From Allorhodopirellula heiligendammensis (GTDB lineage Bacteria; Planctomycetota; Planctomycetia; Pirellulales; Pirellulaceae), in assembly GCF_007860105.1 (NCBI RefSeq), contig NZ_SJPU01000001.1, forward strand, positions 1,470,118 through 1,534,117: 64,000 bases of DNA, written 5' to 3'. Positions 26,521-35,501 of the stretch are shown here, piece by piece. The position numbers and the translations under genes are program-made. Each line of letters starts with the position of its first letter. The first letter of the stretch is position 1. The notes under the pieces were generated by a model. It saw only the letters and a list, made by a program, of their open reading frames with translations. It was not told the origin of the DNA and made no database searches.

Positions 26521-26562
26521 GACTGGCTGCTAGCGAATAGCTTCTGGCTGCTAGCTAACAGC
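26521..26562 (+). repeat. TAGC-rich palindromic repeat, copy 2
   Basis: GACTGGCTGCTAGCGAATAG then CTTCTGGCTGCTAGCTAACA, matching the reverse complement of 20563-20603. It lies between sucC and sucD and can fold on itself through its TAGC repeats, so it might lower sucD expression relative to sucC or stabilise the upstream message; that is inference. Confidence 0.55.
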
Positions 26563-26658
26563 CCTCCGGTACCGGTTGCAGTTGCTTCTTTCTCACACAT
26601 TTCATCTCACCTCGGCTGTTCGCGAGCCGCCAACAGTCAAACGCCAAAAGCTATCCTC

Positions 26659-27534
26659 ATGAGTATTCTGGTCGACAAAAACACCAAAGTCATTTGCCAA
26701 GGCATCACGGGCAATGCGGGCAAGTTTCATGCGATGGGCTGCCGCGATTACGGCACCCAGCTTGTTGGCGGCGTGACGCCAGGCAAGGGCGGCCAAGAGG
26801 TCGAAGGCATGCCTGTCTTCGATACGGTCGAAGAAGCCGTTCAGCAAACCGGCGCCGACGCGACGATGATCTTCGTACCGCCCCCATTCACCGCCGACGC
26901 GATCCTCGAGGCCGTCGATGCGGGCATCCGGATCATTGCTGCGATCACCGAAGGCGTGCCAGTGATCGACATGGTACGCGTCTATGAAAAGGTCAAAGCG
27001 AGCAATTCAATTCTGATTGGCCCGAACTGTCCTGGGTTGATCACGCCCGGTGAGTGCAAGATCGGCATCATGCCAGGTTACATTCACACCCCTGGGAAGA
27101 TCGGCGTCATGAGCCGCTCGGGCACCCTGACCTACGAAGCGGTGTGGCAGACCAGCAACCTGAAACTCGGCCAGAGTACCTGTGTCGGTCTTGGGGGCGA
27201 CCCCATTGTCGGGACAAACTATATCGACCTATTCAAGTTGTACCAGGAAGACGATCAAACCGAAGCGATTCTGATGATCGGTGAAATCGGCGGCAGCGCC
27301 GAAGAAGAAGCCGCCGCATACGTCAAAGCCCACGTGACCAAACCGGTTGCCGCATTCATCGCTGGCCGTACTGCACCTCCCGGCAAACGCATGGGCCACG
27401 CCGGTGCAATCATCAGCGGTGGTAAGGGAACCGCAGAAGAAAAGGTTGCAGCTCTCGAGGATGCGGGCATCGTTGTCGCCCCCAGTCCCGCGGAAATGGG
27501 CGATGCCGTTCTGCAAGCGATCAAAAACAAGTAG
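26659..27534 (+). CDS. sucD: Succinyl-CoA ligase, alpha subunit
   Basis: SucD binds CoA and carries the phosphohistidine intermediate of succinyl-CoA synthetase. The 291 residues are full length. The CoA-binding [11 protein letters not shown] is at 15-25, [14 protein letters not shown] at 72-85, and [20 protein letters not shown] follows at 121-140. The active-site His247 lies in [13 protein letters not shown], matching His246 of the E. coli enzyme. It follows sucC in the same direction and the two products form the alpha/beta enzyme. Confidence 0.97.
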   Translation: MSILVDKNTKVICQGITGNAGKFHAMGCRDYGTQLVGGVTPGKGGQEVEGMPVFDTVEEAVQQTGADATMIFVPPPFTADAILEAVDAGIRIIAAITEGVPVIDMVRVYEKVKASNSILIGPNCPGLITPGECKIGIMPGYIHTPGKIGVMSRSGTLTYEAVWQTSNLKLGQSTCVGLGGDPIVGTNYIDLFKLYQEDDQTEAILMIGEIGGSAEEEAAAYVKAHVTKPVAAFIAGRTAPPGKRMGHAGAIISGGKGTAEEKVAALEDAGIVVAPSPAEMGDAVLQAIKNK

Positions 27535-27565
27535 TACAGCCCGCTGCACAGGTTTCCCAGCGCTT

Positions 27566-27640
27566 CACCCTCCCGGCGAAACTGGGAGGGTCGAGATACG
27601 AGCCTAGCGAGTTTTCCGGGGAGGGCCGACCACCGACGCA
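27566..27640 (+). repeat. ACCCTCCC/GGGAGGGT hairpin repeat after sucD
   Basis: A perfect 8-bp stem ACCCTCCC (27567-27574) and GGGAGGGT (27584-27591) around GGCGAAACT, followed by TCGAGATACGAGCCTAGCGA and a second GGGGAGGG block. The layout recalls an intergenic repeat of Rhodopirellula-like genomes. As it follows the sucD stop by about 32 bases it may also act as a terminator, although there is no U-tract. Confidence 0.5.
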
Positions 27641-27654
27641 TTGGACTAGGACGC

Positions 27655-28632
27655 ATGAATCAGTCTGCATCAACCTCATCGATCAATCCGCTCACGATGA
27701 TCATGCCGCAGCGGAAAATCACGGGCATGTCCGCGATTCTATTGCCTTTCCTCGCCGATGGGGAAATTGATTGGGGGAGTTTCGAGCAGCACACCGCGGC
27801 GACCCTGGACGCTGGTCTGACACCCGCGATCAATATGGATACGGGTTACGCCAACCTCATCACAGCGGACGTGCGCCAGGAAGCTTTGAATCGGGCCACA
27901 GCGGTTGCCGCTGGACGCTCGTTTCTCGGAGGCGTGTTTGTATCCGATAACGCGGGTGCTGCGTTCCAGCCCGATGCGTATCGTAGCGGCATCGCCGAAG
28001 TCCAAGCCAGCGGCGGCACGCCGATCCTATTTCAGTCCTACGGGCTGACGTCTGGAGATGACGATCAGATTCTGGCCGCCTACCAGACGCTCGCTCAGGA
28101 ATGCGATTCGTTCTACGCGTTTGAACTGGGCAATATGTTTGCCCCCTTCGGCAAAATTTACTCGCTCGAACTGTATGAGCGGTTGTTGGGGATTTCCAAC
28201 TGCGCCGGGGCGAAGCATTCGTCGCTCAATCGTGTGCAAGAATGGCAGCGGATTGAGCTGCGAAATCGCGTTCGCCCGGATTTCCTGGTGCTGACCGGAA
28301 ACGACTTGGCCATCGACATGGTGATGTATGGCAGCGACTATCTGCTGGGCTTGAGTACATTCCACCCGGCGGCCTTTGCCCAGCGTGACCAATGGTGGGC
28401 TGACGGAGACGCGAGATTCTTCCAGCTCAACGACCAACTGCAGTATCTAGGCATGTTTGCATTCCGCGCTCCGGTTCCCGCCTACAAACATTCGGCCGCC
28501 ATGTTTTTGCGGATGCGAGGCAAACTGGAGACGGATCAGACGCATCCCGAGAGCCCTGGCCGTCCGGATTCTGACCGCATCGTGCTGCAGCAGATCGCTG
28601 CCGACATCGACGCCATGCTGGCGGACGCTTAG
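27655..28632 (+). CDS. Dihydrodipicolinate synthase/N-acetylneuraminate lyase family aldolase
   Basis: A 325-residue cytosolic TIM-barrel class I aldolase. After a short N-terminal extension the barrel begins at KITGMSAILLPF, with GEIDWGSFEQHTAATLDAGL and the glycine-rich strand typical of this family. The Schiff-base lysine is Lys187 in CAGAKHSSLNR. VLTGNDLAID replaces the usual GND-x motif. The canonical DapA YNxPxRT loop is altered (SYG at 128-130), so it is probably not lysine-biosynthetic DapA but a member acting on a sugar acid or other 2-keto acid. It is 120 bases downstream of sucD, with a hairpin between, and is likely its own unit. Confidence 0.82.
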   Translation: MNQSASTSSINPLTMIMPQRKITGMSAILLPFLADGEIDWGSFEQHTAATLDAGLTPAINMDTGYANLITADVRQEALNRATAVAAGRSFLGGVFVSDNAGAAFQPDAYRSGIAEVQASGGTPILFQSYGLTSGDDDQILAAYQTLAQECDSFYAFELGNMFAPFGKIYSLELYERLLGISNCAGAKHSSLNRVQEWQRIELRNRVRPDFLVLTGNDLAIDMVMYGSDYLLGLSTFHPAAFAQRDQWWADGDARFFQLNDQLQYLGMFAFRAPVPAYKHSAAMFLRMRGKLETDQTHPESPGRPDSDRIVLQQIAADIDAMLADA

Positions 28633-28675
28633 CAGCCTGTTGAGTGTGGTGCTTTCGCTGTTGGGATGGACTGAT

Positions 28676-28738
28676 ACTAACCCGCAGCGCCAGGGAGGCG
28701 TGAGATGGATTGCCTCGCTGGCGCGTCGAGTTAGTAAA
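28676..28738 (+). repeat. 63-bp palindromic repeat, copy 1
   Basis: It starts ACTAACCCGCAGCGCCAGGG and ends CTGGCGCGTCGAGTTAGTAA. The ends pair (CTAACtC...GaGTTAG, GCGCCAG/CTGGCGC), giving one large imperfect stem. The reverse complement of 51596-51658 aligns along its full length at roughly 80% identity by eye. No gene or terminal duplication was seen, so it may be a MITE or REP-like element. Confidence 0.65.
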
Positions 28739-28820
28739 TCAACAGACGGTCAGAGCGTTTGACGCCCCTTGGTTTCCAAAGTGGCCGCCTTGAGTTTCGA
28801 AAGAGACTAGCCGATCCGGC

Positions 28821-29279
28821 TCAGCCTTCTTTCTTCTCTGCTTTCTTAAAGCCTTTGGCAAAGGCTTTTTCACCGAAAACGAGTTCGGAGGCTTCTTTTT
28901 TCTCGGCACCCTCTACTTTTGCCTTGCAATTCTTGCAGCAGAAAGCGACTTTCGTGCCGTCGACCTTGATCATGGTTTCAGGGTTGATCTTGCCGCCGCT
29001 GATGGGGCAACCCTTCTGCTCGTACTGGTGGGTTTGCACGAGTTGACGGTTGGCCTGGGTAGCGAACTTTTCAGGTGTTTTGGCAAATTTGCCGGCGCAG
29101 CCATTGCAGCAGAAAAACACCTTGCCTTCCTTGTAATCAGCGGACTTATCCGCGGTGGCGTCCTTGTCAGCGACCGCACACTTCACGCCTTCGAGATCGA
29201 CCTTGGCGGTCTCCGCCGCAAACACGGATGCGGAAGCTACCAAAAGCACGGCGACACCGGACAACAAGCGATTTTTCAT
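28821..29279 (-). CDS. Exported protein with two cysteine-rich metal-binding modules
   Basis: A 152-residue product with a signal peptide (LLSGVAVLLVASASVFA, cleavage at AETAK). Two TRASH/YHS-like modules follow. The first has Cys33 and then FFCCNGC at residues 54-60, followed by AGKFAKTPEKF. The second has GCPISGGKINPE with Cys90 and then AFCCKNCKAK at 112-120. This spacing (Cys...CC-x-x-C) is the pattern of TRASH/YHS zinc or copper sites, and GCPISG is common in the planctomycete YHS-like group. The C-terminus is very lysine-rich (KAFAKGFKKAEKKEG). Likely a periplasmic metal chaperone or sensor. Its 5' region has a small dyad (29315-29332). Confidence 0.75.
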   Translation of the reverse strand: MKNRLLSGVAVLLVASASVFAAETAKVDLEGVKCAVADKDATADKSADYKEGKVFFCCNGCAGKFAKTPEKFATQANRQLVQTHQYEQKGCPISGGKINPETMIKVDGTKVAFCCKNCKAKVEGAEKKEASELVFGEKAFAKGFKKAEKKEG

Positions 29280-29604
29280 TGGTTCACTCTCAAAATGGGC
29301 CCTAAAACTGTTAATTACGCGGGGTTGCGTAACCGCTACAGGCTGTGTAATTGCACGTTAGCTTACGGTACCGCAATGGTGGAAGTCAAATTCAGAAATC
29401 TGTCTGGTCGCCGTACCCGCCGTTCTGTTAGCGTGCGGTCGAAGACTATGACAATTGCGAAGTCTTGCGGGCATCCGGTCCGTGCGGTGGAGTCGCCGGT
29501 TTCGAGTGCCGATGTCATAGGTAAGGGATTACAGATTCGTCGAACGTGGATCAGTTGATTCCGATGAATCGCAATGACAGCAACGGATTTCGCTGAAGAG
29601 AGAT
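29280..29604. other. Divergent region between the metal-binding and DUF1571 genes, with a short dyad
   Basis: About 325 bases without a gene. It has the dyad TTACGC-ggggtt-GCGTAA (29315-29332), 36 bases upstream of the start of the minus-strand metal-binding gene and near the place expected for an operator. No other structure was evident. Confidence 0.4.
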
Positions 29605-30528
29605 ATGATGAAAACGCCACGACGCCAATTTCTTGGATTGAGCACGGGGCTGCTTACCGGTGGCCTGATTTCCAATGCGATCGCCTCACGCGTTGCCGCA
29701 CAGACGCCGGGAGAGCATCCTGAATGGGCGAACCCCGTCCACCGCGTTGCCAACGCCCCATCGGTACCGAAGGCATCCGTCCCCCAAGACGAACCGGGGA
29801 AGGCTGCCCTGCGCCGAGGTCTGGAAATGGCGCGGCAGTCACTTGAAATCTCCCGCAATGACGTTCGCGACTACACTGCTATCTTGGTCAAACGCGAGCA
29901 AATTGGTGGCACGGTGGGTGAGCATGAATACATGATGATCAAGGTTCGCAATCGGAAGGTATCCGGTGGTCAGCTGATCCAGCCGTTCAGCGTTTACATC
30001 GGCTTCCTGAAGCCGGCTGCGGTCAAAGGCCGTGAGGTGATTTACGTCGAGAACCGCAATGACGGAAAGCTGGTGGCGCATGAGGGTGGTTTTAAAGGAC
30101 GGTTCTTGCCGACCGTCAATCTGCCCGTTGACGGGATGCTGGCCATGCGTGGTCAACGCTATCCGCTGACTGAAATCGGCGTTGAGAAAATGATCGTGAA
30201 GCTGATCGAACGCGGTGAAAAGGCGATGCGGCACGAAGACGTCACGTGTGAGTTCCGCAAAGGAGCGAAACTGAAAGATCGCGTTTGCACCGTGCTAGAG
30301 GTAACCCAGCCGACGCAGCGACCTGACGCCGAGTTCTACCAAGCTCAGGTGTTCATGGACGATCAATTGAATATGCCGATTCGATATGTCGCATACCACT
30401 GGCCCGATCAGCCGGGCGGCCAAGGTGAGGTAATCGAGGAATACAACTACCTCAACCTCAAAATCAACGTCGGCCTGACTGACGCGGACTTCGATCCCAC
30501 CAATAAAGATTACAACTTTTATTCGTAA
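29605..30528 (+). CDS. Exported DUF1571 protein
   Basis: A 307-residue protein with a Tat-like leader (TPRRQFLGLSTGLLTGGLI) ending near AAAQT; start at 29605 or the next ATG at 29608. The body matches DUF1571: ARQSLEISRNDVRDYTAILVKRE, then IGFLKPAAVKGREVIYVENRND with KLVAHEGGF, and a C-terminal EEYNYLNLKINVGLTDADFD. The family is common in planctomycetes and has a lipoprotein-carrier/LolA-like beta sheet by fold prediction, to my knowledge, so a lipid- or lipoprotein-binding role in the periplasm is possible. It is not evidently part of an operon. Confidence 0.8.
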   Translation: MMKTPRRQFLGLSTGLLTGGLISNAIASRVAAQTPGEHPEWANPVHRVANAPSVPKASVPQDEPGKAALRRGLEMARQSLEISRNDVRDYTAILVKREQIGGTVGEHEYMMIKVRNRKVSGGQLIQPFSVYIGFLKPAAVKGREVIYVENRNDGKLVAHEGGFKGRFLPTVNLPVDGMLAMRGQRYPLTEIGVEKMIVKLIERGEKAMRHEDVTCEFRKGAKLKDRVCTVLEVTQPTQRPDAEFYQAQVFMDDQLNMPIRYVAYHWPDQPGGQGEVIEEYNYLNLKINVGLTDADFDPTNKDYNFYS

Positions 30529-30682
30529 CGGACCGTCGATGGGCGGCGATGTCCGTCGAGAGAAAGTAGCAACGCGCTAGCTGAGCTGGTGTGGGTGGGC
30601 TGCCGGAAGACGGTGTTGGCAGACGGAGAACTGTTATAGTGGGAGATAGTGTTCACGCTCCCGCCTAGAAAGTTCCCGCCCT

Positions 30683-33600
30683 ATGTCCGCCGCAATCCGT
30701 TGTTGGACTGGTTGTCTTGCGATTATCGTTTTGACCGTCGGAGCTTCGGCGGAAGAGACGGGATCTGCCGCGATGGAGGAAGAACGTTTTTTCGAAACGT
30801 TTGTCCGCCCCGTATTGGTCAACCATTGTAGTGAATGTCATGGCTCCGAAAAACAGTTCGCGGGCCTGCGTTTGGATTCTTGGACCAGTATCGCAGAAGA
30901 GAGCGATACCGCACCTGTCGTAATCTCCGGGGATCCCGACGCCAGCCTACTCATCCGGGCGATTCGTCGTGAAGGTGGGCTCGACATGCCGCCAGATGAT
31001 CCCTTGGACGAGAAATCAGTTGAAGTGCTCACGCACTGGGTTCGCAACGGGGCCTACTGGCCGACCTCTGCGGCGATCGATGACGACCGTAAGCCAGTTC
31101 AAGGCCACTGGGCGTTTCAGCCAATCGTTTCACCGGAGATACCATCTCTGCCGAGTGGGTCGAGTCGCTTCGCCCGGCAATGGCCGCGAACGACCATCGA
31201 TGCCTTTGTGATTGATAAGCTCCAGTCCCAGGAATTGCTTCCGGCCCGCGAAGCGGATCGACGCACGCTGATTCGCCGGGCAAGTTACGCGGTTACAGGG
31301 TTGCCGCCAAGTTCCGACGCGATCGAACGTTTTGTAGAGGATCCTGCACCGGATGCCTACGCTCGCTTGGTCGATCGGCTACTTGCCTCGCCTCAATATG
31401 GCGAGCATTGGGCGCGGAAGTGGTTGGATATCGCTCGGTATTCAGACTCCAAGGGGTACGTGTATGCGAGAGAAGAACGTTTTTGGACACATGCCTGGAG
31501 CTATCGAGACTGGGTCGTCAACGCCTTCAATGAAGACCGTCCTTACGATGAGTTTCTACTCATGCAGTTGGCGGCTGACCAGGTCGCTTCATCGCAACAA
31601 GATCTTGCCGCGATGGGCTATCTCACGTTGGGTCGCCGTTTTCTCGGGGTCAAGCATGACATTATTGATGACCGCATCGACGTCCTAACGCGAGGGATGT
31701 TGGGACTGACCGTCGCGTGTGCTCGCTGTCACGATCACAAGTTCGATCCCATTCCCACGGCGGACTACTACTCGCTTTACGGTGTATTTGATAGTTGTTT
31801 GGAACGGGAGCAATCTATCAGTGATATCAACACCCTCGATCCTGCCTACGTCGCTGAGTTGGACAAGCGCCAGCAGGCCTATGACAGTCGTATGAGTCAG
31901 GTCCGGCAGGAGTGTGCCGACCGCGTCCGCCAGCGGATTACAGACTATTTGGCGGCTCAATTTGAATTGGACGAATATCCAGATGAATCGTTCGGCCAGC
32001 TCTTTCAGAAGTCTGATTTACTGCCCACCGTCGTTCACCGTTGGAAGGAGTATCTGCGCGACGCCCAGGAACAGAACGATCCGGTTTTTTACGCTTGGCA
32101 TCGCTTCGCGCCGTTGGCGGACCTCTCCGAAGCTGAATTCATCGCGCAATCCCAATTGATCAGCGCGGAGCTACAGAACGCGGCAGCGGATCAGGTCCAT
32201 CCATTGGTCGCCAAAGCGTTCGTCGACCCACCGCAGAGTATCAGTGAAATGGTCGAAATCCACGGCAAGTTATTTTCCGCTCCGGAACAAGACTTGGACG
32301 CCGCACTGATCGCAGTACGGCAGGGTTCAAACTCTCCCTGTGAGATCCCGCCGGGGTCGATCGTGGAAATTGAGCTGATGATGGACATTGACAGCACTCA
32401 GGAATTGTGGGGACTGCAAGCTCAAGTCGATCGTTGGATCATTCAGGCGGAAGAGAACGACCAGCGCGTGAGGATCTTGATCGACCGAACGACTCCGGTG
32501 CAGCCGCGGGTTTTCCGGCGAGGGAACCCGTTGCGCAAACAGGATGCCGTCTCGCGTCACTTTTTGTCGTTGTTTTCGTCGGAACCCCCAGAACCGTTCT
32601 CGCGTGGTAGCGGCCGCTTGGAATTAGCGCAACGAATCATTGAACCGGGAAATCCGCTCACTGCGCGGGTGATCGTCAACCGCGTTTGGGGTCAGTATTT
32701 TGGACATCCGCTCGTCGCGACGCCCAGTGATTTCGGACTTCGGGCTTCACCACCATCGCATCCTGAGTTGTTGGATAGTTTGGCCACGGCATTGATCGAG
32801 AACCATTGGAGTCTGAAGGAACTGCATCGTCGCATTTTGTTGTCAGCCACCTTTCGCCAATCCGATCAGGGCTGCGAGGATTTGACCGTCCGCCCGGCGG
32901 CCCGGCGGCTTGATCCTGAGAATCGATGGTTGTGGCATTGGCAACCTCAACGCCTGACACTTGAGGAGATGCGGGATTCATTCCTATCCGTGACCGACGA
33001 CCTTGATTCTCGCATCGGTGGCAAACCGGTCGATACGCTTTGGAAGTCGCCATTCTCGCAACGCCGGGCGATCTATGGCGTCGTCGATCGCCAGTTCCTG
33101 CCGGGCTTGCTCCGCGCTTTTGACTTTGCCAATCCAGATCTCTCGATAGCGACGCGTTCTGAAACGACGGTCCCGCAACAATCGCTGTTTTTTCTCAACC
33201 ATCCACTTGTGTTGGAGCGGGCCAGAGCAATATCAGCCAGTGTCGAGGCGATCGCGTCCCCAGACGACCGCGTCGAAGCGCTTTTTCAAACGGTCTTGCT
33301 TCGCCCACCGACGCCCAGTGAGCGAAGCGATGCATTGCATTTCGTCACTTCGACAGACCCGCACACCCAGGGCGATGTACCACCTACCGCATCGGATTGG
33401 AGCTATGGGTATGGCAAATTGGACGAAGCGTCCAGCGTCGTCAAGCATTTTACAGAGCTGCCTCATTTCAGTGGTCAAGCATGGCAGGGCGGCCCGGCAT
33501 ATCCCGACCCGGCACTCGGGTGGGTACAGCTCAATGAGTCGGGCGGGCACCCGGGAAATGATCGTACCCACGCCGCGGTCCGGCGGTGGACTGCACCCCA

Positions 33601-34000
33601 TGACATGCACATCCAGATTCAGTCGGAAATCATGCACGAGCCGCCCCAAGGAGATGGTATTCGCGCATTTATCGTGACATCGTCGGTCCCGGCAGGCGTC
33701 GTCTCCCAAGCCACCGTGCATCAAAAATCCGCAAAGATGAATGTCGACGCACTGCTGGTGGCCGCGGGACAAACGGTCGACTTTCTGGTCGATATCGGTG
33801 ACAACCTGGGCTACGATCAGTTTTCTTGGGAAATTGTCGTTAGCGAGAAAGGAGATGACGGGACTTCCTCGTCGCATCCCGCCAATCTTGTGTGGGATGC
33901 GAAAGCCGATTTCGGCACGGTCAACAGCGAACCATTGTCAGCTTGGGAACAATTGACGCAGATCCTGTTAGGCACCAACGAGTTCCTGTTCGTTCATTAG
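30683..34000 (+). CDS. Large exported PSCyt1-DUF1549-DUF1553 protein with an added C-terminal beta domain
   Basis: A 1105-residue exported protein. The signal (CWTGCLAIIVLTVGASA) precedes a cytochrome c-type domain with CSECHGS at about residues 50-56. DUF1549 follows with ASYAVTGLPPSSDA, YGEHWARKWLDIARYSDS and a second CxxCH in CARCHDHKFDPIPTADYY. DUF1553 has NRVWGQYFGHPL, SHPELLDSLA and SATFRQSDQG. Unlike the 957-residue paralogue at 5163, it has an extra segment of about 150 residues near the end (roughly 925-1075) with SYGYGKLDEA, HIQIQSEIMHE and VDFLVDIGDNLGYD that reads as a beta-sandwich, perhaps ligand-binding. The partner DUF1501 gene starts 28 bases downstream. Confidence 0.88.
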   Translation: MSAAIRCWTGCLAIIVLTVGASAEETGSAAMEEERFFETFVRPVLVNHCSECHGSEKQFAGLRLDSWTSIAEESDTAPVVISGDPDASLLIRAIRREGGLDMPPDDPLDEKSVEVLTHWVRNGAYWPTSAAIDDDRKPVQGHWAFQPIVSPEIPSLPSGSSRFARQWPRTTIDAFVIDKLQSQELLPAREADRRTLIRRASYAVTGLPPSSDAIERFVEDPAPDAYARLVDRLLASPQYGEHWARKWLDIARYSDSKGYVYAREERFWTHAWSYRDWVVNAFNEDRPYDEFLLMQLAADQVASSQQDLAAMGYLTLGRRFLGVKHDIIDDRIDVLTRGMLGLTVACARCHDHKFDPIPTADYYSLYGVFDSCLEREQSISDINTLDPAYVAELDKRQQAYDSRMSQVRQECADRVRQRITDYLAAQFELDEYPDESFGQLFQKSDLLPTVVHRWKEYLRDAQEQNDPVFYAWHRFAPLADLSEAEFIAQSQLISAELQNAAADQVHPLVAKAFVDPPQSISEMVEIHGKLFSAPEQDLDAALIAVRQGSNSPCEIPPGSIVEIELMMDIDSTQELWGLQAQVDRWIIQAEENDQRVRILIDRTTPVQPRVFRRGNPLRKQDAVSRHFLSLFSSEPPEPFSRGSGRLELAQRIIEPGNPLTARVIVNRVWGQYFGHPLVATPSDFGLRASPPSHPELLDSLATALIENHWSLKELHRRILLSATFRQSDQGCEDLTVRPAARRLDPENRWLWHWQPQRLTLEEMRDSFLSVTDDLDSRIGGKPVDTLWKSPFSQRRAIYGVVDRQFLPGLLRAFDFANPDLSIATRSETTVPQQSLFFLNHPLVLERARAISASVEAIASPDDRVEALFQTVLLRPPTPSERSDALHFVTSTDPHTQGDVPPTASDWSYGYGKLDEASSVVKHFTELPHFSGQAWQGGPAYPDPALGWVQLNESGGHPGNDRTHAAVRRWTAPHDMHIQIQSEIMHEPPQGDGIRAFIVTSSVPAGVVSQATVHQKSAKMNVDALLVAAGQTVDFLVDIGDNLGYDQFSWEIVVSEKGDDGTSSSHPANLVWDAKADFGTVNSEPLSAWEQLTQILLGTNEFLFVH

Positions 34001-34027
34001 CCTCCTTTTTGAAGACGAGTTTTCGGT

Positions 34028-35455
34028 ATGTTTGAACTCAATCGACGTGAGCTTCTGCAGCGAGGCGGTCTCGGGATGGGGGCGCTGGGTTTGATGCAGG
34101 TGTTGGAGAGCGATGGTTACCGGGTGATGGGAGAACCGCTGCCGGTCGATGTTCCCGATCGCAATGCTCAGCCGCTCGCGGTGCGGCCTGCTCACTTCCC
34201 AGGCAAAGCGAAGCGAGTCATTCATTTTTTTCTGAATGGAGGGCCGTCGCACGTGGACACGTTTGATCCCAAGCCCGCGCTTGCCCGACATGCTGGTAAA
34301 CCTCTGTCGCAAACACTGACGACTGAACGAAAAACTGGGGCCGCGTTCCCTTCGCCATTCCGGTTCAAGCGATACGGTGAATCGGGGATTGAGGTCAGTG
34401 ATCTGTTCTCACGCACCGCCGAGCATATGGATGACATTGCGGTGATTCGGTCAATGGTGGCCGAAGTTCCCAACCACGAGCCATCCTTGATGCTGATGAA
34501 CTGTGGCGACTCAGCTCAGACACGGCCTAGCGCCGGTGCGTGGGTACTGTATGGCATGGGAACCGAAAACCAGAATTTGCCAGGCTTTATTTCCTTGTGT
34601 CCCGGTGGGCTACCGATCAAGGATACGGAAAACTGGCAATCCGCGTTTCTGCCGGGCGCCTATCAAGGCACGTATATCGATTCCCAGCATCGGGAGCTGG
34701 GACGATTGTTGGAGAATATTGAGCATCCCCAAATTCGTCGTGGCGACCAACGAAGACAACTTGATCTATTGGCTAAGTGGAATGCCGAGCATCACGCCCT
34801 GCATGTCGATGAGCGTTTGAACGCGCGCATCCACTCCTATGAACTCGCCTTCCGGATGCAGCATGAAGCTCGGGAGGCATTTGATATCAGTGATGAAACG
34901 GCGGCTACCCAAGCGATGTATGGCGATGGTGTGCATGGCAGGCAAACTCTGATCGCTCGGCGTTTGCTCGAACGAGGGGTGCGGTATGTTCAATTATGGC
35001 ATGGTGCGGGGCAGCCCTGGGATAACCACGACGATATTGAGAGCAATCATCGCCGGTTGGCGGGGGAATTGGATCCCGCGATCGCAGCGCTGCTGACCGA
35101 CCTCAAGCAGCGTGGAATGTTGGAGGACACCTTGGTGCTCTGGGGCGGCGAGTTTGGACGCACGCCCACGGTCGAGCTAGGGGCTAACGGGCAGACGAAA
35201 CTTGGCCGTGATCACAATCACTATGGGTTTACGGTGTGGATGGCTGGAGGAGGTATCAAGGGTGGTACGGTCCACGGTGCCACCGATGAGTTCGGTTTCA
35301 AAGCCGTAGAAAACCCGACCAGCGTTCACGATCTACACGCCACCATGCTCCATTTGCTGGGTTTCGATCACGAACGGCTCACCTATCGATACGCTGGCAG
35401 AGACTTCCGTTTGACCGACGTTCATGGCAGGGTAATTCAGGACATCATCGCCTGA
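34028..35455 (+). CDS. DUF1501 protein, second copy
   Basis: A 475-residue DUF1501 protein. The leader has NRRELLQRGGLGMGALGLM, a Tat-like form. The core shows VIHFFLNGGPSHVDTFDPKP, ALMLMNCG-like HEPSLMLMNCGDSA, TLVLWGGEFGRTPTVE and GRDHNHYGFTVWMAGGG. It ends with ERLTYRYAGRDFRLTDVHG. Together with the PSCyt/DUF1553 gene just upstream it forms the same two-gene unit as at 5163-9609. The two DUF1501 proteins are clear paralogues, but this locus has no sigma factor next to it. Confidence 0.9.
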   Translation: MFELNRRELLQRGGLGMGALGLMQVLESDGYRVMGEPLPVDVPDRNAQPLAVRPAHFPGKAKRVIHFFLNGGPSHVDTFDPKPALARHAGKPLSQTLTTERKTGAAFPSPFRFKRYGESGIEVSDLFSRTAEHMDDIAVIRSMVAEVPNHEPSLMLMNCGDSAQTRPSAGAWVLYGMGTENQNLPGFISLCPGGLPIKDTENWQSAFLPGAYQGTYIDSQHRELGRLLENIEHPQIRRGDQRRQLDLLAKWNAEHHALHVDERLNARIHSYELAFRMQHEAREAFDISDETAATQAMYGDGVHGRQTLIARRLLERGVRYVQLWHGAGQPWDNHDDIESNHRRLAGELDPAIAALLTDLKQRGMLEDTLVLWGGEFGRTPTVELGANGQTKLGRDHNHYGFTVWMAGGGIKGGTVHGATDEFGFKAVENPTSVHDLHATMLHLLGFDHERLTYRYAGRDFRLTDVHGRVIQDIIA

Positions 35456-35501
35456 GCGGACTGTCCCGAGTGTCGGACCGGAACCGCCGCCTAGCTACGA
35501 T

